DNA of 64,000 nucleotides, taken from positions 186,001-250,000 of the forward strand of contig JBEIQE010000002.1 of the NCBI GenBank assembly GCA_040376705.1, written 5' to 3'. The translations under genes and the position numbers were made by a program. The first letter of the stretch is position 1; each line of letters opens with the position of its first letter. Positions 31,425 through 40,373 of the stretch are shown here, piece by piece. A model generated the notes under the pieces. That model made no database searches and was not told where the DNA came from. It saw nothing but the letters and a program-made list of their open reading frames with translations. The DNA is from JBEIQE01 sp040376705. Lineage in GTDB: Bacteria; Pseudomonadota; Alphaproteobacteria; UBA2400.

Positions 31425-32447
31425 TTATCTGTTTGCCCAATCAATACGCCGGAGCTGGCTCAGGAGCTGTTTGGTCGGGTGCTCCCAGCCCATCTTTTCG
31501 GCCTGCGCGCGGCAGTCGGCCTGCGTGAACTTGCCGGCGGCCAGACCGTTCAGGACTTCTGTAACGCCCTTTTGCAAATCATCGGTGATCACGCCAGCGG
31601 GTTTGGCGCAATCGGCCAAAATCATGCGCGGGCCGGGCTCGGGATAGCTGACGATGGGAATGCCCGACGCCAAGGCCTCGAGGTTGACCAGCCCGAAGGT
31701 ATCGGTGCGCGAGGGGAAAACAAACACATCGGTCGAGGCAAACAGCGTGGCCAGCTCAACCCCGGTTTTCTTGCCCATGAACACAGCGCTGGGGTAGCGC
31801 TCTTCAAGCATGCGGCGCGATGGGCCATCGCCCACCACCAGTTTGGTGCCCGGCACCTCGAGGTTTAAAAACGCTTCGAGGTTTTTTTCAGGCGAGAGGC
31901 GCCCTACGCTGATGAGCACCGGCCCCGCATGCGCATGCGGCTGGCGTTTATCGGGGTTGAACAACTCAAGGTCGACACCGCGGCCCCAGGTGGCAAGGCG
32001 GTTAAAGCCGTTGGCCAGAAGCTCATCGCGCATACCATCGCTGTTCACCAGAATGGCGCTTGAATGCTTATGGAAGTGCCGCATGAGTTTGTAAGTCAGG
32101 CTGGCGGGAATTTTATAGCGCTTATCGAGATACTGCGGCCACTGCGTGTGATACGAGGTGGTGAAGGGCACCTTGCGTGATAGCGCCCAGCGCCGCGCGC
32201 TCCAGCCGAGCGGGCCTTCGACGGCAATATGCAACGCATCCGGCTTGGCCATATCCAGCCGCTTGTGCAAACCAAAGGGCAGGGCCAGACGCACATCCGG
32301 GTCGGGCGAGGGCAGGTTGATGTAATCAGGCGGGCCGATGACGGTGGCTTGGTGGCCCAAGCGGTGCAGCTCTTTTTGGGTATGGGTGAGGGTGGTGACC
32401 ACGCCGTTGGTCTGGTTCCATGCATCCGAAACGATGATGATGTTCAT
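31425..32447 (-). CDS. glycosyltransferase family 4
   Basis: A 340-aa GT-B fold enzyme. The N-terminal domain begins MNIIIVSDAWNQTNGVVTTL with the glycine-containing loop, and has the motif HIAVEGPLGWSARR. The C-terminal donor-binding domain has VGRLSPEKNLEAFL, VVGDGPSRRMLEERYP and the EX7E-type segment PSRTDTFGLVNLEALASGIP. It transfers a sugar from a nucleotide donor, probably to an envelope lipid or glycan (the mannosyltransferase branch is likely). No signal peptide; it would work at the inner face of the membrane. Confidence 0.85.
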   Translation of the reverse strand: MNIIIVSDAWNQTNGVVTTLTHTQKELHRLGHQATVIGPPDYINLPSPDPDVRLALPFGLHKRLDMAKPDALHIAVEGPLGWSARRWALSRKVPFTTSYHTQWPQYLDKRYKIPASLTYKLMRHFHKHSSAILVNSDGMRDELLANGFNRLATWGRGVDLELFNPDKRQPHAHAGPVLISVGRLSPEKNLEAFLNLEVPGTKLVVGDGPSRRMLEERYPSAVFMGKKTGVELATLFASTDVFVFPSRTDTFGLVNLEALASGIPIVSYPEPGPRMILADCAKPAGVITDDLQKGVTEVLNGLAAGKFTQADCRAQAEKMGWEHPTKQLLSQLRRIDWANR

Positions 32448-32588
32448 TGATCAGCCCCTATGTTGCAATGCACAAGAGCATGAAACGGGGGTGGCAGGCA
32501 ATGCCTGAAATTACCTATTTTATTGTTATATATCAATTAATTAACAGCGTAGTAAACGCGCTCTTAAAATTTTTCCCATACTATAAGT

Positions 32589-34109
32589 GTGATGAGCAAA
32601 CCCACACGTGACGAGCGCTGGCGCGATGCGGCCCTGACTGGCCGGTTTACCGCCCTGCGCGCTGTGGTGAGTGAAATGGTGGCGCAGAACTGGCCGCAGC
32701 AGGTGGGCCATATCTATATGCGCGAATACGGCAAGCCGGGCGAACAGTCGGAAGCGGAAGACCGCCGCGACTATGCCGACTTTGCCGCCGACCTGTACCT
32801 CAAGAAATACTTTCATGGCGCACTGCATCAGCGCATTGAGCACCGCGATGCAATCCGGGCGATTGCGGGTGAGCATTATAATGTTTCCATGAAGCCGGAT
32901 TATCCGGTTACCGCAGAAGGTGCCAAAGCCTATGGCGTGCAGATGGCGCAGGATTTTCAGTACGCCTCGCCCAAAGCCGGCGGCGGATTCACGCAGGAAA
33001 CGTTCCGTATCTCCAGCCTCAACATCGGTGCACATAAATGTGCGCATTGCGCCACCAACGTGATGGCCAAAGTCGCCCAGCCTGATAAGTGCGAGATTGT
33101 CGATCCGGACAGTGTATTCAAAGACCGCATGGATTACTTCAATACCACCATGCATGAACTGGCGCATTCAATTCGCGAGCTTAAGGGCGAGCTTAAATAT
33201 GGCGATATGAAAGAGCAGCGCCGCGAAGAGAATATCGCGCTGGTCTTTGCCGGCCTCATGCAGGCCAAGGTATTTGGCACTGCCGGTATGCTGGCTCTAC
33301 GTACAGAAGCCATCAGACAATATGGCGATAGCGGCGAAGAAGCTGTGCGCTATGAAGCCGTAGGGCCCATGCTGGCGGCTATTAAGTTTGTTGATGACAA
33401 ACAGCAGGCAGGCATGGCCAAGCTCAGCCCGCGCGATTTATTGAGTGCAGCTGTTAAGCTGGTGGATGATAACGACCTGACACGCGGTATGACACCCGAG
33501 CAGGAACAGGCCTTTAGCGACTTCCTCAAGCATGCTGACCGCCGCCCTGAAGTGGCGGGTACACGCCGCCAGAACCTGACCAAACCCACAGAGGACGGAC
33601 TGACGCGTAACTTCACCATCATCGCCCAAAAGCCTGATGGTGGTCTTGAAATGCTGCATGAAAGCACGCCGTATCTGCCGCAAATGGCGGCGCTGGATGA
33701 GGCTTTCACGCGCTATGGTACGCTTGAGAGCAGCCTGCGCGAGGCGCAGATGCGGCTGAACCCGTTGCGTCCGGCTGCCATGGCAAGGGATGTTTACCAG
33801 ACCAGCGACCCCACCGGTTTTTATGATCCAAAGTGGCAGGCCGCGCTGTTTGAGTTCAACAAGGGGTTCAACCATCCATCCTGCGATATTCCGGCCATCT
33901 TCAAAAAGGATATGGATGAGCTGGATGCTGTGCGGGCTGAAAGCAAGCGCGAGGCGCAAAAGATGGAGAGCGGTGCCAAGAATGCAGCTGAGGCTGTGAC
34001 ACTGCCAGCTGCGCTGCAGGGCAATAGTGGAGAGAACACCAAGCCAGCAGGGGATGAGGCCAAGCAGCAGCATAAAGCGCCGCCACCCGTACCGGGAGCA
34101 GGTCCATGA
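32589..34109 (+). CDS. HExxH-containing hypothetical protein, 506 aa
   Basis: No family recognised. The middle carries NTTMHELAHSIREL (His189, Glu190, His193), a zinc metallopeptidase consensus. A Glu in the helix about 23 residues later (REENIALVF) could be the third ligand. A CAHC pair (residues 151-154) precedes it. The C-terminal 80 residues are low-complexity, rich in Ala, Lys, Gln and Pro. There is no signal peptide. The next gene overlaps by four bases, so the two are co-translated. A secreted effector or a degenerate protease are both possible. Confidence 0.6.
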   Translation: MMSKPTRDERWRDAALTGRFTALRAVVSEMVAQNWPQQVGHIYMREYGKPGEQSEAEDRRDYADFAADLYLKKYFHGALHQRIEHRDAIRAIAGEHYNVSMKPDYPVTAEGAKAYGVQMAQDFQYASPKAGGGFTQETFRISSLNIGAHKCAHCATNVMAKVAQPDKCEIVDPDSVFKDRMDYFNTTMHELAHSIRELKGELKYGDMKEQRREENIALVFAGLMQAKVFGTAGMLALRTEAIRQYGDSGEEAVRYEAVGPMLAAIKFVDDKQQAGMAKLSPRDLLSAAVKLVDDNDLTRGMTPEQEQAFSDFLKHADRRPEVAGTRRQNLTKPTEDGLTRNFTIIAQKPDGGLEMLHESTPYLPQMAALDEAFTRYGTLESSLREAQMRLNPLRPAAMARDVYQTSDPTGFYDPKWQAALFEFNKGFNHPSCDIPAIFKKDMDELDAVRAESKREAQKMESGAKNAAEAVTLPAALQGNSGENTKPAGDEAKQQHKAPPPVPGAGP

Positions 34110-34492
34110 GTGCAGCTGAAAACCTCGACCCACCGGTGCGCTACGAGCTGAGCGGCGATCAGTACGAGCTGTTTCCGCTGCCACCCGGCCCATCGCGTGT
34201 GTTTCGTGCGCTGCTGGGGCAAAGCGATCCGCCGCCTGAGCTGATGGCCGAGCCGCCGGCGATAGAAGACCAGTATGAGATTTTCCCCGAGCTGGGTCTG
34301 GCACTCAAGGGCAAGCCCGAGCCTCCGCCCGGTATGGTGGATGATACCGAGCTGAGCAAACTGCAGGACGTGCTCGAGCCCGGAGCCGACAAGCTGGCCA
34401 GCATCCTGAGCTTTGAGGATGACCCTGATTTTGCAGACGAGCCTGAACCCGCCCCGCGCGTGATGCCTAATTTTGGCGATACGGGTGAGTAG
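34106..34492 (+). CDS. acidic proline-rich protein with QYExFP repeats, 128 aa
   Basis: Coupled to the preceding HExxH gene by ATGA. The protein is strongly acidic and proline-rich, probably disordered. It has two near-repeats: DQYELFPLPPGPS (about residues 18-30) and DQYEIFPELGLA (about residues 55-66). Each is followed by a hydrophobic turn and a Pro-rich linker. These look like short linear binding motifs. A chaperone, substrate or regulator of the neighbouring protein are possible roles, all inferred from context. Confidence 0.55.
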   Translation: MSAAENLDPPVRYELSGDQYELFPLPPGPSRVFRALLGQSDPPPELMAEPPAIEDQYEIFPELGLALKGKPEPPPGMVDDTELSKLQDVLEPGADKLASILSFEDDPDFADEPEPAPRVMPNFGDTGE

Positions 34493-34621
34493 GCGTGCTG
34501 CAGATTGCGGCTAATTAAACTTTCCCCATAAAATCAATTACTTGAGCGGCAGGGAACGGCTTGACGCGCGGGCGTTTCTTGGCCATTTATAGCGCCTTGT
34601 TATTAGTGCCAAGGAAACCTC

Positions 34622-35566
34622 ATGCGTCTGTTCAAGCCTATTCCCGTTGAAACCAAGATCGACTTCATCGGCAAGCGTTATATCGCCTTTGGCCTTACGC
34701 TGGCGTTGCTGCTTTGGGCTATTTATGCGCTGTTCGATCAGGACCTGAAGCTGGGCATCGATTTCAAGGGCGGCATTCTGATTGACGCTTCTTATGTGCC
34801 GGGTGGCACCCCCACGCCGGTGGATGTGAATCAACTGCGTGGTCAGCTGGGCAGCCTCGGCCTTGGCGAAGTTTCACTGCAGCAGTTTGGGCAAGACAAC
34901 ACCATTCTCATTCGTGTGCAGAAGCAGGAAGGCAGCGACGAGAAGAATACCGAAGCTGTAAACAACATCAAAGGCCTGCTGGGCGAGGGTTGGACCTATA
35001 ACCGCAGCGAGTCAGTTGGTCCTACTGTGGGTGCCGAGCTGCTGCGCGTGGGTGCATGGTCTATCGCACTGGCTATTCTTTCGATTGCCGGTTATGTGGC
35101 CTTCCGCTTCGAGTGGCAGTTTGGCGTTGCCGCCATGACCACCATTTTGCATGACGTGCTGGTTTCAATCGGCCTCATCGCAGCGCTGGGCCTTGAGTTC
35201 AACCTTACATCTGTAGCCGCGCTCATGCTGCTGGCGGGTAAATCGGTGAACGATACGGTCATTGTGTTCGACCGTATTCGCGAGAACATGCGCCGTTACA
35301 AGCAGATGTCGCTGGCGGATATCATCAATCTCTCGGTTAACCAGACACTCTCGCGCACCATCTTCACCACCCTCACGGTGTTGCTAGCCATTCTGCCGAT
35401 GCTGTTTTTGGGTGGCGAAGCGCTGCTGGCGTTTACCGCGGTTATCACCTGGGGCATGGTGGTGGGTACGTTCTCATCCATCTATGTGGCCTCAGCCCTG
35501 ATGCTGTATCTGCCGCCGCCGCACATCGGCCGTACCGAGAACAGCGCCGCACCTGCCCGTGCTTGA
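34622..35566 (+). CDS. secF: protein translocase subunit SecF
   Basis: A 314-aa inner-membrane protein of the SecDF complex, which uses the proton gradient to help pull secreted proteins across SecYEG. It has six predicted membrane helices, the first at about residues 24-43. The family motif GIDFKGGILIDASY follows, then a periplasmic domain. The C-terminal helices contain LHDVLVSIGLIAALGLEFNL and the segment KSVNDTVIVFDRIRENMRRYK. Length is normal. No secD is next to it in this window, although many bacteria keep the two together. Confidence 0.93.
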   Translation: MRLFKPIPVETKIDFIGKRYIAFGLTLALLLWAIYALFDQDLKLGIDFKGGILIDASYVPGGTPTPVDVNQLRGQLGSLGLGEVSLQQFGQDNTILIRVQKQEGSDEKNTEAVNNIKGLLGEGWTYNRSESVGPTVGAELLRVGAWSIALAILSIAGYVAFRFEWQFGVAAMTTILHDVLVSIGLIAALGLEFNLTSVAALMLLAGKSVNDTVIVFDRIRENMRRYKQMSLADIINLSVNQTLSRTIFTTLTVLLAILPMLFLGGEALLAFTAVITWGMVVGTFSSIYVASALMLYLPPPHIGRTENSAAPARA

Positions 35567-35578
35567 TGTAAGCTGGGC

Positions 35579-36367
35579 CTAAAGGCTGATCTGACCAATC
35601 ATATAGGTACGAGCGCGTCCACCAATGTGGGCGCGTTCTGCTTTCAGCTCGCAAATCAGCTCGCCGCCGCGGGCCGAGAGCTGGCGCGCAGTCATGCGGG
35701 TTTTGCCAAGGCGCGCGGCCCAGAACGGCGTGAGCATGGCATGGGCCGAGCCGGTGACGGGGTCCTCCGGCAGGGCATCGCCCGGGCAGAAGAAGCGCGA
35801 AACAAAGTCGTGCGTATCACCTTGCGCCGTGATGCAGACCCGGCGGCCAAGCGTGGCAAGGGCCGCATAATCGGGCACGAAGTTCTGTACTGCTGCTTCA
35901 TTGGCCAGCACAAACAGGTAATCGCGTTTTACATGCACCTCAAGCGGGCTGACGCCAAGCGCGGCGGTCATCGCAGGCGCCAGCGGCACCGGTGCGGGTA
36001 TCCAGCTCGGGAAGTCGAGCGTGAGCAGGCCGTCAGCCGACCTGATAACGCGCAGCTCGCCCGAGAAACGCGAGTTGAAGATGATTTCATCGCCTGCATG
36101 GCCTAGATGCTCGAAGATGACATGCGCCGAGGCCAAGGTGGCATGACCGCACAGATCAATCTCGCCATCTGATGTTGTAAACCAGCGTAATTCGTAAGCA
36201 CTGTCCTTTTTCACAAAGAACGCAGTTTCGGACTGGTTGTGCTCAATCGTCATGGCCTGCAGCAGCGCATCATCGGGCCAGCTCTCGAGCGGGCATACCG
36301 CCGCCGGATTGCCGGTAAAGGGCTGCGCCGTAAAAGCATCGACAAGATAGATGGGCTGTATAGGCAT
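35579..36367 (-). CDS. PhzF-family isomerase
   Basis: A 262-aa protein starting at ATG 36367 (MPIQPIYLVDAF). The longer frame to 36424 would translate a GC palindrome. Family motifs: VDAFTAQPFTGNPAAVCPL at the start, the acidic catalytic residue in MTIEHNQSETAFF, DLCGHATLASAHV around residue 75, and FCPGDALPEDPVTGSAHAML in the second half. PhzF-like proteins are isomerases with diaminopimelate-epimerase fold; the substrate here is unknown. Confidence 0.88.
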   Translation of the reverse strand: MPIQPIYLVDAFTAQPFTGNPAAVCPLESWPDDALLQAMTIEHNQSETAFFVKKDSAYELRWFTTSDGEIDLCGHATLASAHVIFEHLGHAGDEIIFNSRFSGELRVIRSADGLLTLDFPSWIPAPVPLAPAMTAALGVSPLEVHVKRDYLFVLANEAAVQNFVPDYAALATLGRRVCITAQGDTHDFVSRFFCPGDALPEDPVTGSAHAMLTPFWAARLGKTRMTARQLSARGGELICELKAERAHIGGRARTYMIGQISL

Positions 36368-36379
36368 GCCCAAGTGTAT

Positions 36380-36403
36380 CCTTCCCCCAGCTAAGGGGGA
36401 AGG
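36380..36403. repeat. GC-rich palindrome
   Basis: CCTTCCCCC (36380-36388) and GGGGGAAGG (36395-36403) surround AGCTAA. It is the same class as the elements at 8510-8534 and lies in the leader of the PhzF gene. Confidence 0.7.
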
Positions 36404-36427
36404 AATAACAGATGGAGAGATCACACC

Positions 36428-37036
36428 TTATTTATGCAGGCGTAGCACCTCGGGCAGCTGCGGGGCCGGCTTGGCCGGAGCTGTAACCTTGGCCTCAGGC
36501 GCCGGGGCGGCCACTGGCGCGGCGACGGAAACTGAGGCTGCATCCACCTCGGTGCACATCAGCACCTTCTTGCCGCTGGTTGCAGCAAATACCTGATGCG
36601 GGGCTTCTTCGCTGTCATTGGCAGGGGTTGCGCTCAGCTTGCCGCCGAACGGACTGTTGAGCGGCACATCCATTTTCTCGACCTTGGTGACGATATCGTT
36701 GCTCTCCTGCGTGCACTTCCAGGGGTTCACTACATCGCGGAACTCGATACGCACGGGCGTTTGCTTGTTCATCGCTTCTTCGAGCTGGGCAGCGATTTGC
36801 GGATCTTTGGCGGTGAAACGCATGGTGCTGCCCGAGCCTGCGCGCGCCCCGCGAATGGAAAGGGCGGCAATTTCGCCTTCCCATGTTTTACACATATCGA
36901 GCACGCCATCGGTCTGGATGCGCGAGACAACCCCCACGTAATTGCCAGTGCCGTTATTGATACCGCAGCCAGCCATAACAGCAGCCGCGGCGGTAGCGGC
37001 AACAATGCGGTTGAAAGAACGAAGGGTCATGCCCAT
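36428..37036 (-). CDS. putative lipoprotein, 202 aa
   Basis: I start at ATG 37036, preceded by AGGAG; the frame extends further upstream but without support. The N-terminus has a signal with lipobox VMAGC (Cys near residue 24), so the mature protein would be lipid-anchored in the envelope. The middle part has Cys residues in MCKTWEGEIA and NPWKCTQESND, likely disulphide-bonded. The last 50 residues are a Pro/Ala-rich linker (VAAPVAAPAPEAK, APAKPAPQLP) of the kind that spans toward peptidoglycan. No named family. Confidence 0.65.
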   Translation of the reverse strand: MGMTLRSFNRIVAATAAAAVMAGCGINNGTGNYVGVVSRIQTDGVLDMCKTWEGEIAALSIRGARAGSGSTMRFTAKDPQIAAQLEEAMNKQTPVRIEFRDVVNPWKCTQESNDIVTKVEKMDVPLNSPFGGKLSATPANDSEEAPHQVFAATSGKKVLMCTEVDAASVSVAAPVAAPAPEAKVTAPAKPAPQLPEVLRLHK

Positions 37037-37209
37037 GAGGGTCTCCTGAAGATGATACGCAGAGGACGATACCTGCTGCTGCACATCAGAAGACCATAAG
37101 GCAGAGTTAATCACCCGTGATGCTTGGGTGAAACTTTTGTTAACGATTTGTGACAGATCGCTCGTAAAAAGAGTTGCATTCGGCTGGAGTAAACTCTTAG
37201 CTTTAGCGC

Positions 37210-37860
37210 ATGTCCGGTTACCCATCTTTAGCTTCTGTCTGGCGAAGAGGCGCTCTCACTTTGAGCACGCATGCTGCCCCCTTTAAGGGGGTACAGCCAA
37301 TCGGCCAGAAAGATGCCGAGAGCTGCATGGCGTACATGGGCCTACCGCCAGACTATGCTGGATGGCTTACTGCCAGTGAGCACTTTAATACGTTTGTCGA
37401 GCGCGGTCATGTACGCGGACAGACCGATGGCGTTATTCGCTACTGGGTTCGTAAAGAGAATGAAGTGGTCGGACGGGCTACACTATTCTCTAGGCCCGAT
37501 GAGATCGAGATGCGTAGAGCTGGCTGTATACTCAGCCTAGACTACTTTGTTTTTCCTACACATCGCGGCAGGGGCATAGCCCCACAGATAATATCTGGAT
37601 TACAGGGTTTGGCCGAGGATGCCGGTCTATCCCGTCTGTGTGCTGAAGTTGAATGGCATAATGTTCCCAGCAGCCGTAGCCTGTTACGTAGTGGCTTTAC
37701 CCAGCTCAAGTCGGGCGCACCAACAACAGTTGATATACGGCAGGGCGTAGATCAGTGCGTTATGCGGTTTATGTGGCTTGGTCAGCAGCGCAAAGCTTTT
37801 GATGCAGATTGGCCTTACTGCGCGCCTGCCGGCTGGCTTCTACCCGCGCCTACTGTTTGA
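37210..37860 (+). CDS. GNAT-family N-acetyltransferase
   Basis: A 216-aa protein with the GNAT core: a beta-strand block LSLDYFVFPTHRGRGIAPQII (about residues 110-130) holding the acetyl-CoA pyrophosphate loop (RGRGIA), then LCAEVEWHNVPSSRSLLRSGF, the typical motif B with Asn and the alpha-helix. The start is in a region overlapping the upstream divergent leader. Residues about 30-60 (QKDAESCMAYMGLPPDYAGW) are not standard for the family. Acceptor unknown. A CCCCC/GGGGG palindrome at 37277-37291 lies within the reading frame. Confidence 0.75.
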   Translation: MSGYPSLASVWRRGALTLSTHAAPFKGVQPIGQKDAESCMAYMGLPPDYAGWLTASEHFNTFVERGHVRGQTDGVIRYWVRKENEVVGRATLFSRPDEIEMRRAGCILSLDYFVFPTHRGRGIAPQIISGLQGLAEDAGLSRLCAEVEWHNVPSSRSLLRSGFTQLKSGAPTTVDIRQGVDQCVMRFMWLGQQRKAFDADWPYCAPAGWLLPAPTV

Positions 37861-37866
37861 GTTTGG

Positions 37867-38142
37867 CTAATACCCCTGCACGCTATGCAGGTAGCCATCG
37901 GCGCATAGCTCGGAGCCTGCAGGGCGGTGGTTCTCGGTAAAGGGCAGTAGCTGCAGCGTGATGCGCATGCCGGTGGACATGGCTTTGCGCAGCCGGTCGA
38001 GATCTTTGGGTTTGTCGGTGGCGATGGTGCAATCGGGCCCTTTGCCGCGAATGGTGGCCAGGTAGAGGCCATCGACAGGCTTGATGCCCTGCACAGTTCC
38101 GGTAAGCGTGGAGATATGTGCGACGGGTGAGGTCTGCTGCAT
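37867..38142 (-). CDS. hypothetical protein, 91 aa
   Basis: I start at ATG 38142 (MQQTSPVAHIS) because AAGGAA lies about eight bases upstream; an earlier ATG at 38172 is possible. The protein is a small, soluble, beta-rich domain: LTGTVQGIKPVDGLYLATIRG and SELCADGYLHSVQG. No recognised family. Its two Cys could matter. It ends six bases from the GNAT stop, convergent. Confidence 0.5.
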   Translation of the reverse strand: MQQTSPVAHISTLTGTVQGIKPVDGLYLATIRGKGPDCTIATDKPKDLDRLRKAMSTGMRITLQLLPFTENHRPAGSELCADGYLHSVQGY

Positions 38143-38232
38143 TTTCAAATTTCCTTCCGCAAGTATGCCCATATTACCTTGGGATAGTTAATGAATAACC
38201 CAACGTAATTGGCTAACGCGGGATTAAGCATA

Positions 38233-38260
38233 AAAAACCCGGCGGTAAGGCCGGGTTTTT
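38233..38260 (-). terminator. terminator of the cytochrome bc1 operon
   Basis: A long stem AAAAACCCGGC (38233-38243) / GCCGGGTTTTT (38250-38260) with a six-base loop, 20 bases after the fbcH stop on the minus strand. It is symmetrical enough to act in both directions. Confidence 0.85.
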
Positions 38261-38280
38261 CTTAGTTATATAAAGAGTGC

Positions 38281-40341
38281 TTAGTGCACATCTCTCCAGA
38301 CGCGCTTCTTGGCGGCATACATGATACCGGCAAACAGCACGAGGAAGATAAGAACCTTCACGCCGGTCTGCTTGCGCTCTTCCATATGCGGATCGCCCGC
38401 CCAGGCGAGGAACTGGGTGACGTCCTTAGCCATCTGCGCCACGCTGGCAACCGTACCATCGGCATAGGTCACGCCACCTTCGCTCAGCGGCGCGGCCATG
38501 GCGATCTGGAAGCCGGGGAAGTAGGCGTTGTAGTTCATGCCGGGCATCAGCTCGAAACCTGCTGGCGGGTCTTTATATCCGACGAGCAGCGAGTAGATGT
38601 AATCCTCATGACCACCACGGGCCTTGACGATGAGCGAGAGGTCGGGCGGTAGGGCACCGTTGTTGGCAGCGCGTGCAGCGTTGTCATTGGCAAACGGGCT
38701 CTTGAAGCGGTCGGCCGGCGTGGCGGCGCGCTCCTTGATGTCACCATTCTCGTCCGGTGCGGCATTGACCATGTACTGGCTGGCAATCGCCTTCACTTCA
38801 TCGGCCGAGAAGCCGAGGGCAGTGAGGTTGCGATACGACAGATGGTGCATGGAGTGGCAGGCTGCGCAAACCTCTTTGTACACCTGATAGCCACGCTGCA
38901 GCGCTGCGCGGTCATAGGTGGCAGTGAGGCCAGCATGGGGCCATACCTGTGTATCGAGCTCAATCTCGCTCTCTGCCGCCTGAGCCGGTGCTGCGGTGAG
39001 CAGCAGCAGACCGATCAGGAGCGAGGCACAGCAGGCACCACCCTTCTTGGTCACGGCTTCGGCGATCGAGGTCGGCAACGGCAGTGCCTTTTCGGTACGT
39101 GAGAGCACCGGCAGGATGACGAGGAAGAACGCGAAGTAATACAGCGTGGTGAGCTGGCCGAGCGTGAGGTAGGTGAACGGCAGTTGTGCACCGAATACCT
39201 TTACTTGAGCGTCCGGCAGGTTAGCGCCCACCATGGTGAGAGCCACGATGCTGAACAGCAGGCCGAACAGCGCCATGCGGTACTGCGGGCGGAAGCGGGC
39301 CGAACGCACAGGATGCGTATCGAGCCATGGCAGCACGAACAGAACAGCAATTGCACCGAACATGGCAATCACACCACCCAGCTTGGCCGGAATAAGCACG
39401 ATGCTGGTGAAGGGGATGCCGATGTCGAAGGTTACGGCGCGCAGAATGGCGTAGAACGGCAGGAAGTACCATTCGGGCACGATGTGCGCAGGTGTGCTGA
39501 GCGGGTTGGCCGGAATGTAGTTATCCGGATGGCCCAGCGTGTTGGGGAACCAGAACACGAAGATGGCAAAGATGGCGAGGAATACGATGACGCCAAACAT
39601 GTCCTTGGTCGTGTAATAGGGGTGGAAGGGCAGCGTATCCTGCGGGCCCTTGGTATCGATACCCAGCGGGTTGTTCGAGCCATGGATATGCAGGGCAGCA
39701 ACGTGCAGGATCACCACCGCGAAGATGATGAACGGCAGCAGGTAGTGCAGCGCGAAGAAGCGGTTGAGGGTCGGGTTCTCAACTGCAAAACCTCCCCACA
39801 GCCAGGTGGTGATGCTATCGCCCACCAGCGGAATGGCGGTGAAGAAGTTGGTGATAACGGTGGCGCCCCAGAAGCTCATCTGGCCCCACGGCAGCACGTA
39901 GCCCATGAAGGCCGTAGCCATCATCAGCAGGAAGATGGTAACGCCCAGAATCCACAGCAGCTCGCGCGGCTGCTTGTACGAGCCGTAATAAAGGCCGCGG
40001 AAGATGTGGATATATACGGCGATGAAGAAGAAGCTGGCGCCATTGGCGTGGATGTAACGCAGCATCCAGCCGAAGTTGACGTCACGCGTAATACGCTCAA
40101 CGCTGTCGAATGCCAGCGCGGCATGTGGGGTGTAGTTCATGGCCAGCACAATGCCGGTGGCGATCATGGTGATGAGCATGACTAGCGCAATGGCACCGAA
40201 GTTCCAGAAGTAGTTGAAGTTACGCGGCGTGGGGAAACGCCCGTATTCCTTGTCCATCATGGTGAAGATGGGAAGGCGGTAGTCGATCCAGTTGATGATC
40301 GGGTTTTTGAAGTTGTTACCTGCGTTATTGCTGCCAGACAT
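38281..40341 (-). CDS. fbcH: fused cytochrome b / cytochrome c1 (FbcH)
   Basis: A 686-aa fusion of two subunits of the respiratory bc1 complex. Residues 1-420 are cytochrome b with haem-ligand histidines (His98, His112, His199, His213) and the Qo-site PEWY at 289-292. Residues 436-456 form an internal signal-like hydrophobic segment ending AQA, after which the cytochrome c1 part begins. Its haem site is CAACH (492-496), with a C-terminal anchor (VKVLIFLVLFAGIMYAAKK). In Bradyrhizobium such a fusion is cut at the internal signal into b and c1. It lies 32 bases after petA. Confidence 0.92.
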   Translation of the reverse strand: MSGSNNAGNNFKNPIINWIDYRLPIFTMMDKEYGRFPTPRNFNYFWNFGAIALVMLITMIATGIVLAMNYTPHAALAFDSVERITRDVNFGWMLRYIHANGASFFFIAVYIHIFRGLYYGSYKQPRELLWILGVTIFLLMMATAFMGYVLPWGQMSFWGATVITNFFTAIPLVGDSITTWLWGGFAVENPTLNRFFALHYLLPFIIFAVVILHVAALHIHGSNNPLGIDTKGPQDTLPFHPYYTTKDMFGVIVFLAIFAIFVFWFPNTLGHPDNYIPANPLSTPAHIVPEWYFLPFYAILRAVTFDIGIPFTSIVLIPAKLGGVIAMFGAIAVLFVLPWLDTHPVRSARFRPQYRMALFGLLFSIVALTMVGANLPDAQVKVFGAQLPFTYLTLGQLTTLYYFAFFLVILPVLSRTEKALPLPTSIAEAVTKKGGACCASLLIGLLLLTAAPAQAAESEIELDTQVWPHAGLTATYDRAALQRGYQVYKEVCAACHSMHHLSYRNLTALGFSADEVKAIASQYMVNAAPDENGDIKERAATPADRFKSPFANDNAARAANNGALPPDLSLIVKARGGHEDYIYSLLVGYKDPPAGFELMPGMNYNAYFPGFQIAMAAPLSEGGVTYADGTVASVAQMAKDVTQFLAWAGDPHMEERKQTGVKVLIFLVLFAGIMYAAKKRVWRDVH

Positions 40342-40373
40342 GTTTAGTCCTTTAAAGCTGGATTATTTATGGA

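Noticed and set aside
37277..37291. CCCCC/GGGGG palindrome inside the GNAT gene
   Set aside because: It resembles the GC repeat class but is short and lies in coding sequence; it cannot be separated from chance.
39184..40185. A 333-codon forward frame opposite fbcH
   Set aside because: A shadow of a highly conserved gene: strongly Glu/His/Gln-biased sequence with no ribosome site.
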